Source: Auanema rhodensis (Eukaryota; Nematoda; Chromadorea; Rhabditida; Rhabditidae). From it: DNA of 64,000 nt. The DNA lies in contig OZ059895.1 in the NCBI GenBank assembly GCA_964057225.1, positions 14,306,001 to 14,370,000 on the forward strand, written 5' to 3'. The number at the start of each line of letters is the position of its first letter. Position 1 is the first letter of the stretch. The notes below the pieces were generated by a model. It saw nothing but the letters and a program-made list of their open reading frames with translations. It had not been told where the DNA came from and made no database searches. Below are positions 14,101 through 26,700 of the stretch, in pieces. The position numbers and the translations under genes were made by a program.

Positions 14101-17100
14101 TTCTTAATCGCATTTCTTCACCATTTAATCACTCGCTCTTGTCTTTCTCATCATATTCGCTTATCTAATACCATATCTTACAACTAATATTGTATTAAAT
14201 TATTTGTTTCCAGACAACCTCATTGGTCTCGTCCTGCTCGTCCGACCGCAATGCTTTGTCCGGCGTCTCATCTACTACCAATCAGCTGATCATGCATAGG
14301 TAATTCTAGTTGAAATAAATATAAATCGATTTTGTTTCTCAGATACAAAGCAAAAAGCTCACAGCTTCAATCGCCTATTGCGTCGAAGCGTTCACAAGAG
14401 CATATGAGTCAGCCTAGCACAAGCAAGGATAACAGCAGTGGCGAAAATGGAGGTGTGTAGTTCATAACTATATTTATACATATGTATCAATGATATGAAT
14501 GCGTTTACTATATGAAATATCATTCATAATTCTATCAGCTTTAGAGCCATCCACGCCGAAGTCGGGACGAAAATGGAAAAAATCAAAAGCAGGGAAGCAG
14601 GGTAGCGGCAGTAGTAATAGTAGTATACAGCCGATGAGCAATGTGTTAGGTGTCCGTTTAGCTGACTGTGCTTTTGCTCCCGAAGAGGTAATCCAATGAA
14701 GTTATGAATCTCGAACATATTTTGAATTTCAGCACGTCCCATTGGTTGTCCAAATGTGTGTTACTGTTGTCGAAGCACATGGCATGGATACTGTTGGTAT
14801 CTATCGTATTCCTGGAAATACCGCAGCTGTGAATGCTCTGAAGGATACACTCAGTCAAGGAATCGACAATGTCAGCGTTGAGAATGTGTGCTTTTCGCTT
14901 ATTCTAATCAAAATCCTTCATTAAGTTCACTAAAATTATTTTTTCGCACTACAGTAACTCTTAAACTTGCTTGCTTATTTGTTTGCTTCATGTGAAACAC
15001 AATACCGGCCCGTAAATTTTCTTTTTTTTGTTGAGTTTTTCAACTATTTGATAACGCCTAGCACTCACCTAATTCAGCAAATTCATTATTTCAAACCAAT
15101 TTTTCTTATATATTCTTATTACAGATGGATTTCTCTGATCCAAGATGGCGGGATGTAAACGTTGTTTCGTCGTTATTGAAAATGTTCCTTCGAAAATTGC
15201 CGGAGCCACTGCTCACGGATAAGCTTTATCCATTCTTTATTGATGCCAACCGTATAACAAATCATCATAATCGATTACATAAACTAAGAAATTTACTTCG
15301 AAAGCTTCCTCGTCACCATTACTTCACCTTGCGTTACATCATTCGTCACTTAGCGTCAATAACCCAACATTCCGATGTGAATAAGGTTTGTGATTGGAGG
15401 CTGTCTTATATTTCTGAATCCGTTTTCTTGTTCAGATGGAAACTAGAAATTTGGCTTTGATGTTTGGACCATCAATAGTTCGTCCATCCGATGATAACAT
15501 GGCTACAATGGTAACTCATATGAGTGATCAATGCAAAATTATTGAAACCCTTGTCCATTATGTGAGTTTGAGACGCTTTTGAAAATTTTTAATTGTACAT
15601 ATCCTTTAGCACAACTGGATGTTCGATGATAATTCAACTGCTGAAGATGCCGTTCCTGATCCTCATCCATCGGAAACAAGTATGAGCATCTAATTTATAT
15701 GAGTTGGAATTAAATTATTTATCTTCAGCCTCCTCCTTACATGATCCTCCCCAATACGGTGTTGGATTGCCTTCAGCTGTTTCAGCTGCAACCTTTAATG
15801 ATATGCATAATCTTATTCGAAAAGCGAATGAAGATCAAGCTGCAGCACTGATGAGCGAGGGAAAAACTGGAAAGGTATGTGTTATTCTCTTTCAAATAAT
15901 TCTCATTTGAGCATTTAGATCAAGAATATACTCCGAAGAAATTCCCGAAGAGACAAATCAAAGGGAAAATTAAAAATTGAGTCTACAGCACCAGCTGCAA
16001 CTCATCCTCGATACTCCTCTTCCACTCAACAATCTAGTGTTGATAGTGCGTTTCTTGGAAGTTATCAGGTTTGTAAACATATTCTCTGCGCTGATGCCTT
16101 ATCTGGAATTTTTTTAGGAGCGTGATATTGACGCTGAAATCTTGTCTAGGCAGACTGTATCACCATTAGCTTCAACTGTTGATCAATCCCCATCTATGGA
16201 ATCTTCTCTGGGTTCAATTCCTGATACTAGTCGTACTGATCCTGGAATATCCTGTATTTCTGATGCGGAAGAACGTAAACGGCGCCAACAGGTACGAAGT
16301 TTCGCTGAGCCAGCTCGGATTTACATTGTTTTCCTCAGGATATGTATTCTGCTCGTCGCATTTTCATAGCTGGTCCAGAAGCCGAAGCTCTCGCAACTGC
16401 GAGTGATTCGAAAGCCATTGATGCCTTAGTTAATCATACACATCACTTAAACATTGCCAATAGTCCAGCTTTAGATGTAAGATATTTATCAGAAAATTAG
16501 TGGAATCTCATTCATATTTTCTAGGTTCTGTCTGAAGAGACCAGAGAAAAAATTCGTAAAATGCAGCGGAAACAAAATTTATTAGATAAGCCAAGGGAAG
16601 GACCTGTTGTTCTAGATAGTATGAAAGAATCTACAACCAAGGTAAATCCTTTTCAAATCTTCTCACCAACTTTCATTATGACTTTCTCGTCAGACAGTGA
16701 GCTCATCCACTATCAAGGACCAAATTGACTCCATGTCTTGTACATCAGACTACTCTACTACCAGCTCCGCTCCTTTAACGACACCCTTAGCTGTAACTTG
16801 CGGAGCTGATGCTCCAACATCGTCTGATTATGCCTCCAGGTAGCGTTTATATTCGGTTGTTCGGAAAATACTGTAGAGAATTCCCAATTTCATTATACAT
16901 ATATATATGGTGTATTATTTTTATTCTCAATTTTTCTTCAATACTTTATATTTCGTTTGAAAATATATTTGATTATATTTCTACTTATAAACTTAAAATT
17001 GATTTTTAACTCAATATTAGGTTTAAATTTTATTTCTTTGGACTATTAAATTTCGAATACGGTTTTTGGATTCTTCAAATTTGGCAGTAGTATAACTAGT

Positions 17101-17830
17101 ATAACTGATAATGAATATATGAATAATGAAGGCTTCGAAGTTGTAAACTCAAAGTGCCTAACGATTAAGCCAATAATAGCTGCCCGCCATCATGAAATTG
17201 TGATCAAAGATGATTTATAGACGATCTTCTTCTATAATATTGCTTTCAATATTAATAAAGTTTATGATTAAAGTAAACAGAAAATTTTGAAAAGTAAAGT
17301 TACGGCTGAAATCCAATTCTATTTTCCTAATAAAGTAATCTATATAGACAGTTGTAACTTGTAATCTTTTTTAGCGATCCCAGTCCATGTGCCCGCAACC
17401 TATCTACCTCACCCTATTCACGACCATCAGCTCTTGCTGTAATCAACAGTTCCGTGAATAACACACCGACATCAACAAATTCAATATCATCAAGCAACAA
17501 CACTACTACTACGACGACAGAATCACGATGCCAGCAGAAGATTCGTCTGCGAACTAAGTCTTCTGTAGCCAATCGTGACTCTTCTCGACGACATACTCTG
17601 TCTGATGTCGATCTTCTTAAGGTATTTCCCACACATAATCTATTTTGATCTAAGCTTAGATGTTGCAGGAAGGTCGTTTAGACAAGTTAGCTCGTTGGTT
17701 CGGATTACGAAAATCGTCGCCTGATGTCAGTCAAGATCCAGCCAGTGTCCCTCAGTTCATTTCACCTCCGGCTATCATTCGAACATCGCCTAATGAGCTG
17801 ACGCCGGTCAGTGGAGACGAATTGCTGTGA
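383..17830 (+). CDS. pac-1: PH-RhoGAP protein, ARHGAP21/23 (PAC-1) type, 23 exons
   Basis: Rho-family GTPase-activating protein. ARHGAP21/23 and worm PAC-1 switch off Rho/Cdc42 at cell contacts and the Golgi. Exons: 383-428, 1548-1613, 3302-3407, 3461-3578, 3669-3794, 3838-3966, 4029-4174, 4554-4650, 14214-14299, 14343-14452, 14539-14687, 14733-14885, 15125-15385, 15436-15561, 15610-15679, 15729-15874, 15919-16068, 16118-16291, 16339-16476, 16525-16641, 16694-16839, 17375-17621, 17669-17830. The phase is continuous and gives 1022 aa. The PH domain spans exons 5-8 and ends in the usual helix ([10 protein letters not shown]). The RhoGAP domain spans exons 11-15: GVRLADC, then GIYRIPG with the arginine finger at 14805-14807, then [13 protein letters not shown] and [14 protein letters not shown] long Ser/Thr-rich tail follows. 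The PDZ domain of the vertebrate relatives is not seen, so the N terminus may be incomplete. The ATG at 383 is the least certain part. The family call is firm. Confidence 0.88.
1173..1216. repeat. (TA)n followed by (ATTT)n
   Basis: A simple run of TA dinucleotides passes into ATTT tetranucleotides, inside the first intron of the PH-RhoGAP gene. Confidence 0.9.
11086..11131. repeat. (CT)n microsatellite
   Basis: About 23 CT units followed by imperfect CT-rich sequence to about 11170, inside the long RhoGAP intron. Confidence 0.95.
13400..13422. repeat. (AT)n microsatellite
   Basis: A short pure AT run in the long RhoGAP intron. Confidence 0.9.
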
Positions 17831-19600
17831 TGAATCTCTATCTGAGCATGATTTGGTTCAATCTCATGCGTAGCTTCCACATCAAACTGTTCATGGCATG
17901 TATTTTCGTTTTTGAAAATTCATGTAACTGTGGCACATGATGAGTTATTGCCGACGCTTCTTGCTCATGAGAAGAGGAACATCTTAAGTCATGCTACAAC
18001 TTAGGAAAAATCGCATCATTTGAGCAATACACCTTCCGCCTTATCCAGCATTACCACCATCTCAATGACTAGCTGTCTTTGGTTTCAAGAATTTTGTGCA
18101 GAACACAGAAAAATTAGTAGTATGTTAGGTATATATCTATAGATATCTTTTTTATTTTTTGCAATTGGTCATGTCGTCGTTTCGGTTTCTTGTGCGAGCC
18201 ACAAATTGTCACTCATATTCCCATTTCTAATCTTGGATATCTGAGTCTCTTGTTCTCAATGTTTATTGGCCTTTCTTTTCACTTCATCATCTACTTGTTC
18301 AACCAAAAAAACTGAATGATTCTACTTTCCTTCTCAGTCATTTTATCTTTTTCTTTTCCGCGAAGAACTTTCACACCTTGCGTCTGAATCTGAAACTAGT
18401 CAATTGTCTTGTGCGGATTTTCAAGTATTACCCTCCACTTTCTGATTGTAAAGCCTTGTAGTCATGTTTTTTCAATTTTCCGTCCAAAATTAACCGCATA
18501 TTGCCGTAAAACAGATCTCGTAATCGGTCAAAACACGGGATGTAAATTACAGTTTACTACCTACCTACCTACCTGCCTGGTCGTCTTCGTCTTCTACTCC
18601 AGTCTTTGGTTCCCTTTTTTTTTATTTTTATTTACCTGAAATTCAATTAATATCAATAAGATGAATGATGGCCTTATACACGTTCTAGGATAGAGACAAA
18701 GTTTCCAACAAATGTTAAAACTTGCCATGTGGGTTCAGTCAACGATTTAAAACTCTTGAATATTACCTTTCATATTTCTCTCCAACCTGCTAACATCAAC
18801 GACTTATTGTCTCTCTATAATAATATTTCTTACCTTTTGAAGTATTTCAATATATTGTCCTTTCTATATGTGTATTTTCCGGACGACACCACTTGTTGTA
18901 GATATTATGAAATTGAAAAACAGCTGCTATAATCTACGAAGTATATTATGAAACTTAGAAATTTCCTTTTAAAATCATTGCCAGATTCAGCGCAAGCGGA
19001 AACTAATAAAATTTTGGTTGTATATCCACTATTATGGTATGTTTAACTATCATCATTTTCGTTTTTCCTCGTATTGTTTTCTATTTTTTTACTATTCAAG
19101 TATTAGCTAAGCATTGTGGTCTAGCCACAATTCTAATTATTGTGATCCTATATCTGGTAGTCGACCATTGTCGGTCTTAATGAACGATCTTATGACCTGT
19201 TTTTTCTTTATTTATATGAACATACACATGAAAATCATACATATTCAATTCAATACAAATATCATATAATTTACCAAAAATGAACAACAAACAGACAAAT
19301 ATCCAGAATGAAGATACAGCTTATGACTTGCAATAACCTATTACATCAATTACATATCAGAGGAAACTGTCAAGTTTGACCTAAAACACACAGCACGTGT
19401 ATTAGAGAGAAGACGTGAGATGTATCTTTTCTCAGAAGATCATGGGTGAAGAATACTGTATTCAACCAAAAGATGAGTAACTAAAGAAATGAATCGCATT
19501 CAAGTTATTAGATTGATCTATGTTATCTATCGTTGCAAGCCAGGGCTTTACGCCCACTTTGATTTTTCAATTTTAAGAATCCGAAGAACTTGATTCATCT
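17831..19600. other. RhoGAP 3' UTR and intergenic sequence
   Basis: AT-rich sequence after the RhoGAP stop. Three ACCT units occur near 18560 and an AATAAA-like motif near 19007. I see no coding region on either strand that I would defend. The first SL1 RNA repeat begins at about 19.6 kb. Confidence 0.5.
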
Positions 19601-19620
19601 AATGATTTTCGATTCATATT

Positions 19621-19712
19621 GCTCTCCAGTGGAGAGCGTTCCAAAATTTAATTCGAACACAGAATGTTTCTGGTTGAATCAGGAAAGTACCTCAAACTTG
19701 GGTAATTAAACC
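19621..19712 (-). ncRNA. SL1: SL1 spliced-leader RNA gene, copy 1
   Basis: Small nuclear-type RNA that donates the 22-nt leader to mRNAs by trans-splicing. Read on the minus strand, 19712-19691 is the exact nematode SL1 (starts GGTTTAATTACCC, ends AAGTTTGAG). It is followed by a GTAC donor, the Sm-site sequence AAATTTTGGAAC, and a hairpin with 7-bp arms (GCTCTCC/GGAGAGC) at 19621-19637. The true 3' end may lie several bases further on. Upstream bases -1 to about -48 are shared with most other copies and probably carry the promoter element. Confidence 0.95.
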
Positions 19713-19961
19713 GACGAAGCAGTGTCACCTCCCAGTGGCATAAATGCACGTGTCGTATCCCATTGGGGTGTTGTGTCTCTCCCCCCAACATGGTATAGAC
19801 CGTCTCTCTTGACTAGATACCATGGGTCATACACACGTGTAGGCTACATCTAAACTTGGCTCATCTCAACTATAATTCCCAGAATGATTATCATCTTCGT
19901 TGATTTTTCATTTTTAAAAATCCAAAGAACTTGATTCATCCAATGATTTTCGATTCATGTT

Positions 19962-20053
19962 GCTCTCCAGTGGAGAGCGTTCCAAAATTTAATTCGAACA
20001 CAGAATGTTTCTGGTTGAATCAGGAAAGTACCTCAAACTTGGGTAATTAAACC
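19962..20053 (-). ncRNA. SL1: SL1 spliced-leader RNA gene, copy 2
   Basis: Exact SL1 at 20053-20032, GTAC donor, AAATTTTGG Sm site, perfect 3' hairpin at 19962-19978. The upstream block has a few changes from the consensus, and a C run interrupts the spacer near 20120. Confidence 0.95.
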
Positions 20054-20308
20054 GACGAAGCAGTGTTACCTCCCAGTGCCTTTAATGTAAGCGCCGTATC
20101 ACATAGACGTGTTGTGTCTCTCCCCCCCCCCCCCAACATGGTATAGACCGTCTCTCTTGACTAGATACCATGGGTCATACACACGTGTAGACTACATCGA
20201 ACTTGGCTCATCTCAACTACAATTCCCAGAATGATTATCATCTTCGTTGATTTTTCAATTTTAAAAATCCAAAGAACTTGATTCATCCAATGTTTTTCGA
20301 TTCATGTT

Positions 20309-20400
20309 GCTCCCCAGTGGAGAGCGTTCCAAAATTTAATTCGAACACAGAATGTTTCTGGTTGAATCAGGAAAGTACCTCAAACTTGGGTAATTAAACC
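20309..20400 (-). ncRNA. SL1: SL1 spliced-leader RNA gene, copy 3 (diverged flank)
   Basis: Exact SL1 at 20400-20379, with donor and Sm site intact. The 3' hairpin (20309-20325) carries one arm change, TCCCC for TCTCC, that weakens one pair. The 50 bases upstream of the leader differ clearly from the other copies, so this copy may be silent or differently controlled. Confidence 0.85.
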
Positions 20401-20731
20401 AAAGAGAAAGTGGTCCCACCTAGTGCCGTCAAAATATGCACCGTATCCCATTCGGGTGTTCTGTTTATACCAATCTGAATGGACTTTCCTTCCCTACATT
20501 AGACATTGATTGCCTCATTTGCGTCCCAACTTTCTTTAAAATATTAAATAAAGATTATAATGAATTATAAATATTCGTTGTATCTCTTTTCTCTTCTATC
20601 TCAACGTGTGGTGTTTTGTACTTGTAATTTTAAATTAGTACTGTAAATATAAATAATATAAAATATATATTTGAATGTCAAAATGAAAAAAAAACAAGAA
20701 ACATTTGAAACAAACAATTTCAAAAAGGAAT

Positions 20732-23700
20732 TCAATCCAAATCTGGTTCTGGGACCTTAGTGAAAGTGGGTCCTGAACTGGCATTGCTGGCATTACTGGC
20801 AGCTGGCTCTGGAGCTGGATCAGCAGGTCCGCCGCAAGCACTGTCAGAACAGTTTTCGGATGAGCATCCACCTTAATCAAAGTAAATTCCCAAAATGAAG
20901 TGTGATAAACAAACCTCCAAACATGCCTCCCATATTGCCAAACATTCCAGATCCTCCAGCTCCAAACATTTGGGAGCAGAACTTCATGATTTTGGGATTT
21001 CCAGCGTATTTGGAAATGTTTCCTGGGTTAGACATGATGTCGTTCAAAGCATTCATAAGCTAAAATATCTTATATTATATAAATACTAATTATGCAAACC
21101 TCAGGATCCTTCAAAACTTCTTGGAAGTCAGCAGGCATACCTCCGGCCCCACCGGGCATTCCGAAGTCAAAATCTTCATTCTAAAGAAATAAGGTAATAC
21201 CTTAAAAAAAAAGTATTCAACCTGAGCAGCTTCTTCAGCAGCCTTTCTATTGGCCTCGCGAATCTTTTGAGATCTCTTAACCTTCTCCTTAAGTTCTCTG
21301 CGATCCAAAGCACGGTTATACTCTTGTAGTTTCTTTGCCTATAAAAAGACATTAAGTAATGAAATAATGCTGTCATGTGTCATGAGAAAAGTATTTGCAC
21401 AACACTCATCAACGGTGGAAATCAACGAGAAAACAAATTTCGCACGGAAGTCGAGATAAAAACAATCGAAAAATCGCAGAAACTTTAATATCAAACGTGT
21501 TGAATCTATAGATTTTTTGAATATATAATAAACTTTCAAAATCATTCGAAATGCTTTCAAGAATAGCTTTTCACCTCGAGTTATCATGTACAGCTTAATA
21601 TATAGAATTGAACTGTCTTCAAATCGTACATACTTAACTCCTATGTATCATCTAATAGAATAGTTTCGTCAAATACAAATAGAATGAGTTGAGCTAGACT
21701 AGTGATAGGTTAGTCAACTGCAACTCACCCGCTCAACTTAACTCAAATCATTCAACTTTACTATTTGATTGATCACAACCATTTTCTATAATAATTCTGT
21801 GATTTACGTCACAGAATTTGAGTTTTCTTCCATACTATGAGCAAATACAGTGCTCAATTCGTACCATATAATCTTCACGAAAAAGAAAATCACCTCTTGG
21901 AATACAGAACAGACACTGACGCCATTTTGTTTAATTCTGATTCAAAGCATGTTTTGTCAAAGAGCCGACTTCTAGCCCATTCAACAGTCGTCAGCAGTCG
22001 AGAAGACAGCTGTGTTGAGCGGTTCGAAGGGAGATCCGCCAGCAATAGCAGCAGCAGTAGCAGCCAAGAAACCAGCCGAAGAAGCCAGTGTGAGGCATGT
22101 CACGCTGCTAGTGGCTGTTGCCGATATCGAAATATTGTAACGAAAACGAATTACCCTACGAAAAGCCTTTTTAGTTATTTTACCTACTCATTCAACATGT
22201 CTAGTATTACTATATTATTGAAGCTATTTGTGCTGGCTGTGCTCTTGACCACTACCACAGGTTCGTAACATTCCTTTCGATATCCGTTTCATCTCTCACT
22301 CGCATGCATGCATGCTGAACTCATATTCAATAAAGTATTTCTTTAAGCAAACACTAAATTGCTGATTGTGGGACAGAGTAGAAACAATAACTACAAGTTC
22401 TCTTTGGCAGAACAATATTTTCCGGAAATCGGCAAATATGTTAAAGGTACGTCATCATCATTGATGTTCAATCAATTTTTTTCCAACCAGTGTAATAACC
22501 CATTTAACTTTCGCATTATTTTTACCAAAGAAAAATCGGAAGTTCAAAGCTTTCTGTCGAAATCCTCGTAACTTATGGTATATATACCCTTTCACAATGC
22601 TGCGTGAAAGTATAGATTGTACAAAAAATAACTTTTGAATAGGATTTGACTCAAATCCATCTCAGCCTCTCTTCACTAAGCGAAATTGATATCATGCTTC
22701 AACATGTGTGTTCTCTCTCCGTCGGTATTACTAGAGACCAACGAAATTTAAGAGACACGCTAGATCCACAAGGTGTAATATCTCAACATATTCGCCAAAG
22801 TCCTCCTCTCCACCACATGCCCTACTCTACTAAAGATTTCGTTTTTGCTACAAGCCAATAAAATCAAGAAATATATGAACTTCCTTTCATTTTTCTCCTT
22901 TACCACCTTGATAGATTAAATCAGCTGATTAGATATAAGTCTTAAGCAATCTTGTAGGAAAAAAATGGACACAAATGAAAACATCATAACTGGCTATACG
23001 AGAGCTAATCAAAGAAAGAAAATGAATGTCCAGCAAACAAAATTCGAATTTTAGATTTTCTTACGATTAATGATTTTTCTGCAGAACCACAAGCAAGTTT
23101 TTATGTTTTCTCACAAAACTATTGTGGAGAAGAATTAAATGCCGAAGTATATTCACCCTGCTACAAAGTATCGTCAGTAACAGGAAACTTCTCAACTATT
23201 ATTATTTCTCAACGTGGTACGGATGAGATGAGCTTCGCAGAAATTGAAGTCTTTTATAATTTTTTGGACAAAATAAATTCAATGCTGGTGATCGAAATTG
23301 GTTAGGCATCCATTCACTTTTCTTCATATTTTGATATATTTCATAGGTGACGAAGCTGTTCAGACTAGAGCACTTCTAAGAAAAGGCTCTCAATGCTGGG
23401 GAGAAACATCTATCTCAGTTGTATCTCCGAACAGAGCTTTTCTCTGTAATGGATTTCAGCCATCAGAAGCCCAGTTAGTATTCCAATATATGACTTCTTA
23501 AAATCATAAGTTTCAGTGATATCGTCACTCTTGAATCTATCAACTTGATTCAGACAGAACAAATCACATTGCCGAATATCCAAAATAGACCATTCTGGCC
23601 ATGCTTGTTCGTGTCCGCATCCCCAAAATCTTCAAAAAAATCAAAGCAGGTTCGTAATTTTACAGTGATACCGGGATATTTTCTCATTCAAGGCTACTCC

Positions 23701-26700
23701 TGCTCCAAAAGTACAGGAAGAAGATGAGGAAGATGAAGACGTTTATGACGCAGCAGCAGATAATGATGACAGAGATGAAGATGAAGATCACAGTAATAAA
23801 GCCAAAAGCAGCGCCGCCAGCAAATACAAACCACACAAAGCTCCAAAAAGTGTGGAACAGAAGAAACTAGAGTGCAAGTACAGGAAATCATGCTATGATA
23901 CTGGAAAGCTTCCTGACATAGACCAAGATTACAACATCTGGCCTAGTTTTATGAGCAATGATGAGCAAAGTGAAGATGAGGATAAAGATGACGACGATGA
24001 CGATATAGATGATGATGATACGGCCAGAATTACTGCTATGAAACTTAAATGCAAGTATCGCCTGGATTGCTACAAAAGCAAGAACATCCCATTGTCAGCC
24101 AAGGAAATGGAACACAACGAAAAGAAAATCGCTTCAACAGCTACATCAGCCCCTACATCCGGGAAGAAAAAATCATTGAAAGATATAGCCCAAAAGGCAG
24201 TTAAGAAAGTTAAAGCAGCTGAAGAAAAAGCCGCAGCTCGCCCAATTCCTAAAGCCGTCAGAGTTGAGAGAAAAATGGAGCAAATGGAAGATGAAATGAA
24301 CAAAAAGCTTAGATGCAAGTACAGAAAAAGTTGCTACGAGACCGGTATATTACCCCCAATTCAAGAAATGTGGGTATCACAGTCGTCATCCGAAAATAAG
24401 GTTGATGAGGAAGAGAAGGACTTCAATGAAATGACGGAATTGGAGCAAAAATTCTATTGCAAATACAGAAAGAGCTGTTACTCTACAGGAACCAAGCCGG
24501 AGATTCAGCCGGAAATACGCATCCAAAGCTTGTCAGATCTTCAAGATCTTCCGGATATTGTTCAAACTAGGAAAATAACTATTCAAGAAAAGTGCAAGTA
24601 CAGAAAATCCTGTTACAAGACAGGAATTCTCCCTGAAATTCATCCTCCTGTTGAATACGTCGTGGAACAGAAGCATGTTAGCTCAGTGGTACCAACAAGT
24701 CTTGATGACTTGAAAAACCTTTGCAAATATAGAAAATCATGTTATGAAGAAATAGCATCATCAGGAACTACAGAAGTCGTTAAGACTATTCGCAAGAGAC
24801 GACTTATCGAGAAGGAAGAGAGAAAGAGAAGACACCGCCGTGAAAAGCTTCGTAAACGTGCTAAAGGTACAATAGAATTCCAAGAAGAACAAGACGATTA
24901 TGAAGATAATAAGCAGTTAGATGAAGTCGAGGAAAAGAAGAAGGAAGAAGTACCTACCCACAAGAAGAAAGACCGTAAGGAGAAGAAGCAGAAAACTATC
25001 GTCCAGGATATCGTGGAAAAAGTACCAATTGTAGTTCAGGTTCAGAAAACTATGGAATCTGCAGCAGATCCACAAGAAGGAAAAAAATCCAACAGAAAAA
25101 ACAAAAAGGCTAAACAAGGATCAAAATCAGAGGATTCAGAACCTGAAGTTGCTACCGAAAATATCGAAGAGCCACAGAAGGAAGTAGAAGAAGTTATTGA
25201 AAAAACGGCAAAGAAAAGCCTCAAGAAATTGAAAACTCCAAAACCTGAACAGGTGGAAGAAGAAATGGTTAAGGTTGTTGTAACCGAAGTCAAGGAAGAG
25301 CCAGTCAAGAAAGAGAAGAAAGAAAAAGAGAAAAAGGTCAGCAAGGAGCAACATAAGAAGGAAAAAACGACTAAAGTTAAGCCAACAGAAGCAACTCATA
25401 CAAAGAGTAAAGATGAGGATGATGAATTTTTGGAAAGACAGAAACAAAGAGATCATTGCAAGTATCGCAAATCTTGCTACGATTCTGGAAAGCGACCTGT
25501 TATTGATCAGACTATCAGCACCATGTACAACACCTTTAACCAACATGTGGACAAGGTTTATGAACAACGACCAAAATCTGAATCTGACCAAAAGCTCGAT
25601 TGCAAATATCGTAAATCCTGTTATGATACTGGAGAGCTACCAGACTTAACAATCCATCAAGACATCGTTGCACCAAAACTTGAAGACATTCACGACAAAA
25701 AGCTTCAATGCAAATATCGTAAATCATGTTATGATGATAGCATCGAAGACAAAGTCGAGAAAGTTCAAACTCAAGAAGAAGCGAGAAAGCCTTCAATCCA
25801 AAAGGTGGTCTCAGAACCAAAAGTTTCTAAAAAGAGTGGAGAAAAGAAAGTAGAAAAATCTGAAGAAGCTAAGAGACAAGAAAAGAAGCAGGAAAAGAAG
25901 AAATTGAAGGATGATGATGATGACGATGACGATGATGATAAAGATGATGATGACAAAGAAAAGGAAGAAAAGAAAAAGGTAATTTCAATTAGGTTAGATT
26001 TATTGAAATTTTGAATTAAAGGCACCCCATGTCCATGCTGAAATACGCCGTGGGCATGATTTGGATGCAGATGAGAAACTTCAATGCAAGTATAGAAAAT
26101 CATGTTATGGAACCGTAAAGCCGAGATCAAAAAATCAAGATCACAGTGGAAGCATGGCTCGGCAAGCTCAACCCATTACTAGAACAAAGTGTAATGAGTA
26201 TTATCTTTCATGCAGAGAAGAGTTGGGTCTTCCTCCAAAGGTGGCACATTCCATTCTTCATAACTTTTCGAATAAGCTGAATATTTTTCAGGAGAAAGCC
26301 CCAATGGGTCCTAGTGGTCGCAAACTCTGCCGAAAGAAGAAGCAGTGATTCAATTACGGTTCCAAACAGTGCCATTAATATTACGTATTTAGCTATATTT
26401 ATATACCCAAATTATCTAGTCTAGCTTTACGGATAGAATAAATTTTTCAAATTGCAACAAACTTACATTTGGTTCAACTTCCTTGAGCCACTCATTAGCG
26501 GTATCATCAAAATCAATTTTGCATGCAGTAGCCAAATCTTTGTGAGCTTCGAGCCATTTTCCAAGTAATCTAGATCACACAATTATATTCGTAGTGATAA
26601 AAACTACAACCTGTAAGCGCGACCACGGAACTTGAAAGCTTGAGCTGAATCAGGGTTCAATAAGACGGCGCGATCGCAATCAGCAATAGCAGCAGTAGGT

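Larger units (their letters stand above)
4651..14213 (+). other. 9.6-kb pyrimidine-rich intron of the PH-RhoGAP gene
   Basis: The flanking exons join in phase 0 with no missing codon. The intron is strongly C/T-rich on the coding strand for most of its length. It includes a pure CT run at 11086-11131 and an AT run at 13400-13422. The many short ORFs inside read as Ser/Leu/Phe-rich low complexity on the + strand and Glu/Arg/Lys-rich on the other, which is what CT-rich DNA produces by itself. I saw no convincing exon. Alternative first exons or promoters could be hidden here. Confidence 0.6.
19560..20470 (-). repeat. Tandem array of three SL1 RNA gene units
   Basis: Three units with SL1 start points at 19712, 20053 and 20400, so spacings of 341 and 347 bp. 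The units match those of the larger array at 46-49.7 kb. The upstream flank of the last unit has diverged. Confidence 0.95.

Noticed and set aside
19560-20470. 5S rRNA gene expected next to SL1
   Set aside because: I read the spacer on both strands and saw no 5S-like internal promoter or conserved core.
21837-22196. Longer N terminus for the nested gene from the in-frame ATG at 21837
   Set aside because: It would bury the signal peptide at 22197 behind 120 low-complexity residues. A possible SL acceptor lies between the two ATGs. Kept as an alternative only.
25042-26130. Several minus-strand ORFs across the CKYRKSCY exon
   Set aside because: Shadow translations of the Lys/Glu/Asp-rich sense strand. 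The sense frame has regular conserved motifs.
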